From the NCBI RefSeq assembly GCF_000002865.3, contig NW_001865056.1, forward strand, positions 182,230 to 246,229: 64,000 nucleotides of DNA. The letters run 5' to 3'. Of this stretch, positions 1 through 9,169 are shown one piece after another; the first letter of the stretch is position 1; each line of letters starts with the position of its first letter. The DNA is from Monosiga brevicollis MX1. Its lineage: Eukaryota > Opisthokonta > Choanoflagellata > Craspedida > Salpingoecidae. Both the position numbers and the translations under genes were made by a program. The notes under the pieces were generated by a model. The model ran no database searches. It had not been told where the DNA came from and saw only the letters and a list, made by a program, of their open reading frames with translations.

Positions 1-658
1 TTGCCGAGATGCACTACGAACAAGCAGCCAACATCCTCATTAATGTGCTGTCAAAGTCCACCATGGCTCCTCGATGGTTCGTACACCTGGCAAACGAAGC
101 AGAATGGCTTGCTTGTTACCATTTTGTTTGCCACGATCTTCTTGCTGGTTTGGGCATCACTTTGCGGGCCTGAGTTTGCGTGCTCTCCGCTCGTTCAATG
201 CTTTTTTTCGTTTTTCTTAATACTGGTGCCCCTCGTCTGGCATCGCGTGGGCTTGCGTTGCAGGTTGCACTTGCATGTTTTATTGGACATGCTTCCCATT
301 TTGGAGCAGCCAGATATTGTCTTTGACGCTGAGCAGGTGTGAACCCTTTGCGGGTCTTCTTTTTTGCACGACTTGCAACGTCTCACCGACTCGACTCTTT
401 TTTTTTTTTTTTGGGAACTTGTAGACGCAAACTTTGATGCAATGCCTTCAAGAAGTCGAGCTCTCCCATAACTTGCGTGAATACACCCGCTACCTCTTGG
501 CAAAACAGCCTTGCCACGGAGAGGAGGGAGAGAAGCTGGACGAAGATTGGGATAAGATCCCCCTCGATCAGCTTCGCACGCAGCTTGCCACCCTTCTTGA
601 GCCGCTGCGCTTGGCCCTTGCACGTAACTTGGCGCGTGCCCTCGTGGTCTCCCGGTGA
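1..658 (+). CDS. NUP85: NUP85 nucleoporin, C-terminal end (5' truncated by window)
   Basis: C-terminal part of a scaffold nucleoporin of the Y-shaped (Nup107-160) nuclear pore subcomplex. Three exons fit: 1-76, 264-336 and 425-658, with donors at 77 and 337, AG acceptors before 264 and 425, and consistent phases. The spliced product contains PRWLHLHVLLDMLPILE, then FDAEQTQTLMQCLQE, and ends LRLALARNLARALVVSR before TGA. These match the family tail pattern seen in animal NUP85 (W-LPLLDDALPLLE, F-AEQTYELM-CLE, LRLSLARNLARAI). The protein is an alpha-helical solenoid and has no catalytic residues. The N-terminal several hundred residues lie outside the window. The assignment rests on recall of the human C-terminus and was not searched. 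Confidence 0.8.
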
Positions 659-933
659 GGTTTGGCATCAAAATTTCTTCACATCTTAGTGTGATGTTTG
701 CCCGTCCCCACCCACAGTGATGACTTTTGCGACACGTCGAAATTGAGGCTTGTCGTTGCCTTCTCCCATCAAACGCATAATGTTACCAAGCGATTGCGGC
801 GCGCGATTGCGGTTGAGTCTTTTTCAAGTTGAATTGTTTCATTGCCAAGCGGATTTTTTTTTTTTTCCACACAAGTCGAAGCGCATTTACCCGCATGAGT
901 CATGGAAGACAAAGGGCTGCGCGAAAGGGGATC

Positions 934-2034
934 TCAATCGTCGTTGGTGACAAGGTCATCTTCTTGCACACCAGCAAGGGTTGCCGCCACGACGCGACCA
1001 CGGGCATAAATGTATGTTTTGCCGTCAGCCTCCCGACCTTGAAAGAGGAAGGCCAGCGAGGGTAGAGAGGTTGTGGTGGCCTGCGATCCATCTTCCAAAG
1101 CATTCTCCGGTGGCGGTGGCTGGAGGCGAACCAGGACTCGGCAATTGCTTACGCGGATTGAACATTCACGCAGATAGTCAATGGCCATGGCATCCACCTA
1201 CATATGAGGGCAACATGAATGGGTAAGCCGATATCGAGTGGGCGCGCGAGGGGGGAGCGGTGGCGAGGGCATGAAACGTACATCGCGCGCGCCAAAGGGT
1301 ACGTGGGCCAGCTCGCGGACAATTTCCAGGGCATCCTCGAAGAACCGCACGTAGCTGACGTTGTTGACGTGGTGATTCCAGTCCTCATCACTGGGTCGGA
1401 GCAAAACTGGCATGGCAAAATAATCGACACCATCGCTTGTGACGAGGCTCAACTGGGTGACGGGAACGGCCGAGGCGCGTGGATTAATGGCTCCCTCCGA
1501 AGTGGGGACGCTATCCATCTCGATGCTTAAGAGACTAGACGCATAGTCGGAATCACGACGGCGTCGGCTATCTTCGAGCATGCGTGCCTCTTGGGCGGCG
1601 CTGGCAATGCGTCGAAAGTTTGGGGGCAAAGGTAGTTTTTCACCTGGAGCACGTACAGCCACACAAACCACGACGGCGGTGGCCAGCAGCACACGCTTGC
1701 CCGGTTGTTCACAGTAAATGGAGTATAGGTATTCAAACGACGAGTTGCCCAGGTTGCCGATGGACTGAGACACGCGCACCTCGAGCGGCTCGAAGAGGTG
1801 CCGAAGCCGGTGGTGAAAGCGCAACGACTGAGCCTTGATGACGTATCGACCTCCCAGAAGCTCATGAATGGCCTCGCGGTTTCCAGCCAACCGTGTTTCC
1901 ATGCAAAGCTCAAAGAGGATGCTGGGGGCAATGGCTGTGTTGCGGTCGCGGCGGCCGCGCCCAATGGTAAAATCCTTCACCATGGCCAAGCGTGCATCAG
2001 GCATGGCACTGGATGGTGCGGCTGTATCTTCCAT
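934..2034 (-). CDS. Double-hotdog acyl-CoA/acyl-ACP thioesterase-like protein
   Basis: Two exons (2034-1282 and 1197-934) joined by an 84-bp intron with donor GTACGT and acceptor TAG; the product is about 338 residues. The C-terminal half carries the 4HBT-type hotdog signature DEDWNHHVNNVSYVRFFEDAL (Asp then HVNN, then Tyr and an acidic residue), as in the 4HBT and acyl-ACP thioesterase families. It continues after the intron with AIDYLREC and a V-x-V strand. The N-terminal half (FTIGRGRRDRN... to VVVCVAV) looks like a second, degenerate hotdog module, giving a tandem arrangement like ACOT9 or FatA/B. Likely role: hydrolysis of an acyl thioester. The substrate and compartment cannot be read from the sequence, and no clear targeting peptide is seen. 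The ATG at 2034 is the first in frame; ATGs a few codons downstream are also possible. Confidence 0.7.
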
Positions 2035-2770
2035 GCTGTGTGGTATCGGGGCCAGCGGAGGCTAGAGCGAATTTTTTACAAAACGTGAACCAGTGTCAGG
2101 GATGACAGGTGGCCACAAGGAACATCCAAGACAGCGTCGTGGCTCTATGGCAGGGCCTGGACAAATGCTGCGCGGGGGAAAATCAACCCTGATTGGCGTG
2201 CTATCCGTTTTATGGGCATGACTCACCAGCGGCGCAAGAAAGTGCTAGAAAGGGCTTGAATGTTCAAGGAGAAACACGGGTCGTGCACGTCATACGTCAA
2301 TCAGTGGGTCTGCGCGTGAAGCAAAAGACAGCGGGCAGAGTAGGCACGCAGCAGCAGCGACCATAGTGAGCAAGGACGACTCCATGATCTGACTGTGACA
2401 ACGTGCGACAAGCAGCAGCCAGCAGCCCAGCCCCGACACGGCCTTTGAGCGGTGTTGACAGACATTTCAGGGCGCTTCTCGTGCGTGCTTGCACCACATA
2501 AAGCACACACACCGCCGGCTGCCATTCACTACCTGCGCACACGAAGAGAGAAATGTGAGAGAGAGAGTGTGTGTGTGTGAGAGAGAGACAGAGTGAGTGA
2601 GAGAGAGAGAGAGAGCAGAGAGCAGACACAGAGACAGACACAGACACAGACGCAGATGTAGATGATTCTCGAATTCACTGGCTCCAACGTTGCTGACGCA
2701 ATGGTAGTAAAACGCTGACAATGTTGCAACACACACACGCACACACACACACACACTCTGTCTCTGTCTG

Positions 2771-2824
<54 letters not shown>

Positions 2825-2862
2825 TGTCTCTCTCTGTCTCTCTCTCTGTCTCTCTCTCTCTC

Positions 2863-2917
<55 letters not shown>

Positions 2918-2992
2918 GTCTCTCTCTCTGTCTCTCTGTCTCTCTCTGTCTCTCTGTCTCTCTCTGTCTGTCTCTCTCTGTCTCTCTCTCTG

Positions 2993-3026
<34 letters not shown>

Positions 3027-3293
3027 TGTCTCTCTCTGTCTCTCTCTGTCTCTGTCTCTCTCTGTCTCTCTCTGTCTCTCTGTCTCTCTCTGTCTCTCTG
3101 TCTCTCTGTCTCTCTGTCTCTCTGTCTCTCTGTCTCTCTCTCTCTCTCTTCACACACTGTTCAAGCCGAAAACTTGTGTCTTGATCTGGATATGGGATGG
3201 ATTGGTTGGTCAGGCGAGAAGAACAGTGGCCAGTTTGCAAGCATCGATTGTCACATTAAGCACAATGCCGCTCAGCGGTGTGCACGTCAGGGT
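2035..3293. other. Intergenic gap with long CT/CA microsatellite
   Basis: No gene is supported. The left part (2035-2560) is ordinary mixed sequence. From 2560 it becomes simple repeat: GA/GT tracts at 2560-2655, then CA at 2727-2756, then an almost pure CT/TCTCTG array to about 3150. Long open frames on both strands here, encoding Arg-Glu-Arg-Asp or Ser-Leu-Cys repeats, come only from the repeat. Confidence 0.8.
2727..3150. repeat. Compound microsatellite (CA)n then (CT)n with interspersed TCTCTG
   Basis: About 420 bp of pyrimidine tract on the plus strand. Blocks of CTCTCT alternate with TCTGTC units in variable order, which suggests slippage plus repeated CT to GT interruptions. It is preceded by a short ACAC tract. 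Confidence 0.95.
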
Positions 3294-5304
3294 TCAAGCC
3301 TCGGTCTTGGTCTTGGTCTTTGATCCGGGCTTGGACTTGGAGATGTGGGCTAAGCGCAAACGCTGCACCAGACTTTGTTGGAGAAGGACTAGGCTTTTAA
3401 GGTTGAGGTGCTGCATGCCCAAGGGGATGATTTCCGGTACACATTGGCCCCGGTTCTCCACCTCCTGCAAGCACCAAACGGGGTGAGAGCCTCAACAAGA
3501 TGGAAGCTATCAGCGCGTAATTCCACCAAAAAACACACCATCAGCGTGTGGTGAATTCGACGCGCGAGCTCCACACGGGGCACCAAGTCACATTTGTTGA
3601 GAATGATCTGGTACCGGGCATGACAGCTGCACGCAATCCAGCGCACATGGTACATGCAAATGAGCAGAAGAGTTCAAAGCCCAGCTCTGCAGGTGAGGAG
3701 GAAACTGACTTTCGATCCAGATAATCCATAAAGTCGCGGTCATTTTGCTTGATGCCGTGTCGCGCATCTATGGCGCCCATCAGCACGCACCACTCATCAG
3801 ACTTGGCGTGTAGTCGAGGACACGGGGTGAGTCACGCCTCTGGCTTTTTTTTTTCGTCGGGGTGAAGCCAAGCGCACCGAGAACTAGGTACACGAGCTCA
3901 AGCTCGGTGCGATCTTGCAAGTAGGCCCGAATCTGCACCGGGTAAAGGGTCAGCGCGACACGATGCAAATGTTCTGCAAGCGGCTACAATGGTTGACACC
4001 ATCAACTAACCGCGTCCTGCCACAGGGACTGCTTGGCCTCGTTGGCAAAGGCAAAGCCGTAGCCTGGAAAATCAACAACTCGAGCTTGATCTGTTACTCG
4101 GTAGAAGTTGATACTCTGTTCACCAAGGGTGCGGCCTTGAGCATGACAAGCCAGCCCGAAGCAAAGTGAGAGCAGGGAAAGGATGGCGGTACAAACCTGT
4201 GTAACACCAGGTTTATTGCGGCTACGTGCTGGGCTGGACTTTGTCAGCAAGTTGATGAGTCTAAAGACAACGCCATCAGACAACCACGCGAGCTCGGGGT
4301 GAGAAGCGTCGAACCCGTCCACAACCAGCCATGCACCCAAACAATCACACGGACGTCGATTTTCCCACGTTGGAGCGACCAGCAAAAGCCACCTAGGCAG
4401 CCAGCAACTTGCACCAATGAGATCGATGGATAGAAATGGCGCGACCATGACTCCTGAGCAGCCCCCTCCCCCTCCCCCCAAAGGGAAGCCTTATGAAGAG
4501 AACGCTCAAAGGAACCAACAGCCGACCTCAAAAACAGGCTTGTCGGAAGCGGGCAAGAAAGACGCTGGCGTGGTTGCAGCACCCAGAAAGTTGAGGCGTC
4601 GAGACCTGCCATGAACATTGAGTGTATGAGATGAATACACATGCATGCACATGAGATCGCAGGTCGGTGAGTTCTATGTGACTCGGGGGGGTTTTTTTTT
4701 TGAACACACAGCTCACCGAAAAAACTGTTCTGCTTCTTTGTGCGAAGCATTCAGGTAGTCATCCCTGGTTTTGACGTTGAGTTGCTGCTTGCTACCACGC
4801 TCACCCGGTGGCACACGGCCAAGCTAGTCATAGCGAGAGCAGGGAATTTGGGCCACATTAAACAGTGGAGCCAAGGAAGTGATCTGAGCGGCCTCCAGCG
4901 ACGACTCGCTGGCCAGGAAGACGTACGCCAAAGGCATCCAGCTTGGCCAAGAGCGCCGGTTGGATGGGTGTGGCATTGAACTTTTGGCGGTTGGAGGCCA
5001 CATGGGCTGCGGCCCGCATCCAGGTCTGTCGAAATCCGGCCTGTGCACCCACGCTAAAAGGGTTGCTGTTTGCGTGCACCGGAGTCTCCGCCATGATGCG
5101 CTGCTCAAATTCCATGCGACTGAGCCCAAGAGCATCCTCGGCGTCAGCCTTGGGCGGCGGCGTCCTCGGCCGTTTGCTCTGTTTGGCAGGTGCGTTCAAT
5201 GGTTCATGGGCCTTTTCAAGCAAACCCTGCATGGTTGCGGGCCGGGCATATGCCCGTCGCACAAGACTTCTGCCCCAAACAACTGGCACCATCCCGCATC
5301 TCAT
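3294..5304 (-). CDS. GTPBP8: EngB/YihA-type GTPase (GTPBP8-like), probably mitochondrial
   Basis: TRAFAC-class GTPase of the EngB/YsxC family, which assists large ribosomal subunit assembly; the eukaryotic member is mitochondrial. G1 is split by an intron: VAFAGRSNVGKS (about 4415-4370) joins TLINLLTK. Switch I reads NKPGVTQ, G3 is VVDFPGYGFAF (4070s), G4 is LNKCDLV (about 3600), and DARHGIKQNDRDFMDYL is the characteristic post-G3 helix. The tail ends GSKTKTKTEA with TGA at 3294. The N-terminus MRCGMVPVVWGRSLVRRAYAR is Arg-rich without acids, as expected of a mitochondrial presequence; ATG 5304 was chosen for that reason. At least seven introns are needed. The junction between exon 1 (ending near 4930) and the short exon about 4590-4550 (PASDKPVFE) is not phase-certain. 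Confidence 0.85.
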
Positions 5305-5327
5305 GCCGCCGTTCGTCGCCAGAAAAA

Positions 5328-5330
<3 letters not shown>

Positions 5331-5376
<46 letters not shown>

Positions 5377-5390
5377 GAAAAAAAAAAAAA
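5331..5390. repeat. (TG)n microsatellite followed by poly(A)
   Basis: About 44 bp of pure TG followed by about 13 A, immediately upstream of the GTPase start at 5304, in its 5' flank. Confidence 0.95.
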
Positions 5391-7601
5391 AGAACCATGT
5401 GCGGAAGAGTGACAGTTGACACACTATTAAAACTCATGTTGTTTTTCTGACATTTCACACAAGAGAAGGGGTGGTTTAAGCAAGTGGCTTTTGGTCGTGT
5501 ACATCCTGCTGCACCTCTTGGGAATGAGAAGCAAAAGCTGTCTATGGCTTCAAAGGAAATGTTGGGCCCGACAAGATGAGGTTCAGCTTCCTATCTCAGC
5601 CTCGTTTCTGACAGCCAGACTCTGTTTGAGATCTGTTCATCATTGCATCTCAGCGCAGCTTCGTTTACTTGAGTTGCTGCACATCATCAAGGCCATCGAT
5701 CGCATCATCGGCAAAGATACCAAAACAACAATTGGAGACAACAGCGCAAGCTACGATCACACTTCGAAAGGGAGGACCGGAAGCTAGAAAGTATCAATCA
5801 AGCTCTTCTGTCCCTCTCGGTTCGTGTTGTCTGTGTCGGTCTGTCTCGCTGTGTCTTGCCAGAGGGGCTGGCGTCATGACAAGATGGATCAAGAGCAGGA
5901 TACATTTGAGTTGTGGCGTGCGCGTCATGACATGTTCGTGCCAATCGATGCAACTTGAACGAGCTCACGCCACTCTCAAGTGCAAACTTGATATGGGGTA
6001 GGCGTGGGTGTGCACCCAGGTTGAAGGCAAGCCAACAACGTACAAAGCCCACACTCAAGTCAATGACAGACAAGCTTCTCATAGGCCCAGTATGGCCTCG
6101 ATATCCTCTCGAGACCCCTACGTCATCCCCTGACGTCTCCACGGAGACGAAATGGTCAACTTGGGCGAGGTCGTGAAATTTTTAGTCAACTTGGGAAGAG
6201 TTGACATTGCGCCTCATTCGTCATCCCCATGTAGTATGTACGGGGTGCTTCTCCAAAACCACGTCCACCCAGCCCAGCGGCACATGTGCCAAAGCAGCAT
6301 TGAGCTGCTCCGAATACACCTTTTGTGATGCTTGCACGTCCGGACTGGTCCGTCCGTCTGGTTCCGTTCGCGACCGGCATACCTGTTGGAGTGTCCAACC
6401 CATTCTTTGCCGGCTCTGAATCATGGCGTGATTGCGCGACACAATGATATCAGGGTCGACACGACGCACTTTGTTGATGATGAGTCCAGTAAGTGTCGTG
6501 ATGCCTTCTTCCATGAATGGACCAGACCAAGAGGCATCGGTGTATCATGATCTTGTGACGACGGCATTGGTCGGAGGCTGCGCGCGACAGGCTGGCGGGG
6601 TCAACCCCAAAAGATGATGGCTTTACTTGACCAATCCACTTGTCCATCCAACCTGCAAAGGAAACAAAGCTCTACACAGCCAGTGACCGACGCACAGCGC
6701 CTGCCAAACTTGACGTCCGCGCGAGTCCAGTGCAAGCAAGACACGACTAACCATCCCCCTCAACCTCGCTTTCCCCTTATTTCTCGTGCAGTGTGACCTT
6801 TGGAAAGTGTGATTGGTACCTACAGATTGTCCATTCACCCTTTTTACCCTTTTGTCCACCCTTTTCACCCTACCTTTACCCTTTCGAGGCCACAAGCCCA
6901 CAACCACCCCACAACCACCCCACACGCACCCATCTGTCTTCGGCATATGCCAGACACCCACACCGACAGACAGGGAGAACAAAAGGACGTATGCTGCTGT
7001 CTCAGGCAGACTGTCTTGCTCTCTCCGTCGCTCGCTTCGTCTCTGTCCCTCCTCTCTTTCTCTGTCCTTCTCTCTCCGACTGCACGCTTTTGCGAACAAA
7101 ATACTCCATGCCCTACCGTCCCTCTCTGTCCCTCTCTGCTCTTGGCCTTCTCCATCCCTCTCCCAAGCTCTCTCCCCCACCCTCGCTTCCACACCCTGTG
7201 TAAACGTCGATCAAGGTGGTGCATTTTCTTGGAACTACTCGCCCTCAAGTGTAACTGAGCCTTTCCCACTTTCCCACAGTAGTCATCCCTGTGGTGCCAC
7301 AAACGACGCGCTCACCCCCTGCCTGCGACTGCGCCTGCGCCTGACGGCTACCTGCTTCTGCCCTTGAGCCGACCTCGTGCATTTGTCCCGCTGCAGCCAA
7401 GCGCCAAAGGGCTTCCCTGATGCCATTGGAATACGGGTTGCCCTCGACAGTGCCGCTGCCATTTGGCCCGTATCAACAAAAATCACTTCTTGTTGTGGTT
7501 TCGATCAACGCCCACTTGTTTTGATTTATCTTTTCTCTTGTGAAGCAGACGGCCCGACTCGGCGGCGCGCCTCAAGCCCGTCTTCGTGAGATCTTTGAAC
7601 C
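5391..7601. other. Intergenic region, mostly without recognisable genes
   Basis: About 2.2 kb. Apart from the weak minus-strand ORF at 6221-6514, nothing coding is supported. The stretch 6830-7200 is strongly pyrimidine-rich on the plus strand, with repeated CACCCTTT/TACCCTTT and CTCTCTGTCC words. It could be a promoter or splice-like tract for the ORF starting at 7602, or just low-complexity drift. Confidence 0.6.
6221..6514 (-). CDS. Small hypothetical ORF (97 aa), doubtful
   Basis: Single open frame from an ATG at 6514 to TGA at 6221. The product has a regular hydrophobic/polar pattern: GITTLTGLIINKVRRVDPDI near the N-terminus, and ALAHVPLGWVDVVLEKHP near the end. No family was recognised. 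An in-frame stop lies just upstream of the ATG, so any 5' exon would need an acceptor inside a very short interval, and none is obvious. A GTATGC donor and a CAG acceptor inside the ORF would give an alternative frame ending LFPS at about 6186. It may be a fragment of a gene or a chance ORF. Confidence 0.25.
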   Translation of the reverse strand: MEEGITTLTGLIINKVRRVDPDIIVSRNHAMIQSRQRMGWTLQQVCRSRTEPDGRTSPDVQASQKVYSEQLNAALAHVPLGWVDVVLEKHPVHTTWG

Positions 7602-8492
7602 TTGGCCGTCAGTTGTTTGGACGGCCGCAACACACCAGCCTTTGTCTGCAACCTGGTGAACCACAACAACACGGCCACCGACACGGTCACCACCGGCATC
7701 ATGATGGCCTCACACAGCTGCACAGCATCCTTGGAGCGAATCGCCACACGCCCTGCGGAGCAAGATTTCCTCAAAGCTCTGCCCGAGTCCAATCACAGCA
7801 GCAACCAGCCGGCTGTCAAACCACGCTCTGCCTCCATGAGCGCCAGCCGAAGACCACCCAGCAAGCTTCGACATTGCCAATCAGTCTCAACCCCCGTCAC
7901 GGCCACGGCGCCTTCCTACCGCCCCAAGTCGTACAGTCTGTCCCAACTTGATGTGATGACAGCCGTTGCCACCATTCAGGCCAAGCGCGAGGGGGCATCC
8001 CCCTTCCCCGTCCTTTACGCCTTTGACATGAGCCGTATCATGCAGCGCCTCCGAGCATGGCCCGAGCCCTTGCAACGCAACATTCGCTCCCTCATCGACG
8101 GTGTACATGGCCTCGAAGATGGTGCCAACCTGGCACTCCGACAGCGCTACCTCCACAACCGGGATACCCAGGGCGCCGCCACGCCCCCCACCTGTGACGA
8201 AGATCGCCGCATCGCCCTGGCCGCACGGGATCAACTCCACAGCAACCTCGTCGATCTCGGATTTCGCCTCCTCAGCAAGCTCCAAAGCCGCCAGATTGAC
8301 ATTCTTCGAGCCATCAATGACATGTGCGATCGGGATCGCTACGAGACCCAAGGCCTAGCCCGTGCCGACATTGATCTGCTTTTTGACAGCCTCAAGCACC
8401 ACTATGCTCAACAACGGGAAGGCTGGGCCTCCTTTGATCGCAAATACTTTGCCATGTCTCGCACTCTCGGCACCCCCGAAACGGCCTGTTAA
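7602..8492 (+). CDS. Hypothetical protein, single exon, 296 aa
   Basis: Uninterrupted ORF from ATG 7602 to TAA 8490-8492, with codon use like the neighbouring genes. Residues 1-110 are Ser/Pro/Thr-rich and probably disordered. Residues from about 115 (YSLSQLDVMTAVATIQAK) to the end are charged and helical, with heptad-like leucines around residues 225-255 (ARDQLHSNLVDLGFRLLSKL, then LQSRQIDILRAIND). No signal peptide, membrane segment or known motif was seen. A shorter start at an internal Met (for example residue 34 or 35) is possible because the first 30 residues look unconserved. No function is assigned. Lack of introns is unusual beside its neighbours. Confidence 0.55.
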   Translation: MAVSCLDGRNTPAFVCNLVNHNNTATDTVTTGIMMASHSCTASLERIATRPAEQDFLKALPESNHSSNQPAVKPRSASMSASRRPPSKLRHCQSVSTPVTATAPSYRPKSYSLSQLDVMTAVATIQAKREGASPFPVLYAFDMSRIMQRLRAWPEPLQRNIRSLIDGVHGLEDGANLALRQRYLHNRDTQGAATPPTCDEDRRIALAARDQLHSNLVDLGFRLLSKLQSRQIDILRAINDMCDRDRYETQGLARADIDLLFDSLKHHYAQQREGWASFDRKYFAMSRTLGTPETAC

Positions 8493-9169
8493 AGACCAAA
8501 CACCTCCCATTGACCACCTGACCTAACCGCCTCCAATCTGACCGCCACTTCTTCTATTGGTTTCTTTTCTTCTTTTGACTGACTCTTACTTCAAATCGGG
8601 CCTTTTGACACTTCGAATGACGCATCACTTTGACAATACGGCAACCAAGCCGCTTGCCAATCGCCTGGCCGTTTCCTACTGGCTTGGAGCACCCCCATAT
8701 CTTGAGTTGCCCTCTTGCTTTTCTTTTCTTTTTTTCCAACTTTTTCTTGAGTTTTCTTTTTTTCCTTTTCTTTTTGAGTTTCATTTTGAGTTTTCACGCC
8801 ATCGAGGGCGTAGCCGAGATGCAGATTTGCAAGCTGGCCATGTCTCTGGCGCGCTGCTTGCAATCCATCGTCTCTTCTGATACGCTGTCTGACCTACCCT
8901 GTGTTTGTATGGACTTACAAGAGCAATCCGAGCTGAATAAACAAACAAACTGCCCTTTTGCGTTTTTCCCTTGTCGGGCCTGGGGCCCTGTTACGCAAGG
9001 GCCATTCTGATGGCCGTCTCTCTTGACATTGGGAACACTAATTTTGCCTGTATATGAAATTGACTTGTCAATAATCAAACTTTTAAAAGTGCGCTACATT
9101 ACGACGTGCAAGCTCGATCAATTTTGATCGACAAAAGGCTGAAGAATCCTGTGACAGAGGTGAATCAGA
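8493..9169. other. Intergenic, T-rich 3' region of the orphan ORF
   Basis: Contains T-rich runs (8700-8790: repeated TTTTC words). AATAAA occurs at 8937-8942, followed by more AATAAAC-like words. This is a plausible polyadenylation region for the plus-strand ORF ending at 8492. It is convergent with the RNA-repair gene, whose stop is at 9170. No gene seen. Confidence 0.5.

Noticed and set aside
2467-3240. Long RERERD-repeat and SLSLSL-repeat ORFs
   Set aside because: Produced entirely by the CT/GA microsatellite; no start context, introns or flanking domain.
6835-6895. CACCCTTT/TACCCTTT words as a telomere-like repeat
   Set aside because: Too irregular in unit and spacing, and inside a general pyrimidine-rich tract.
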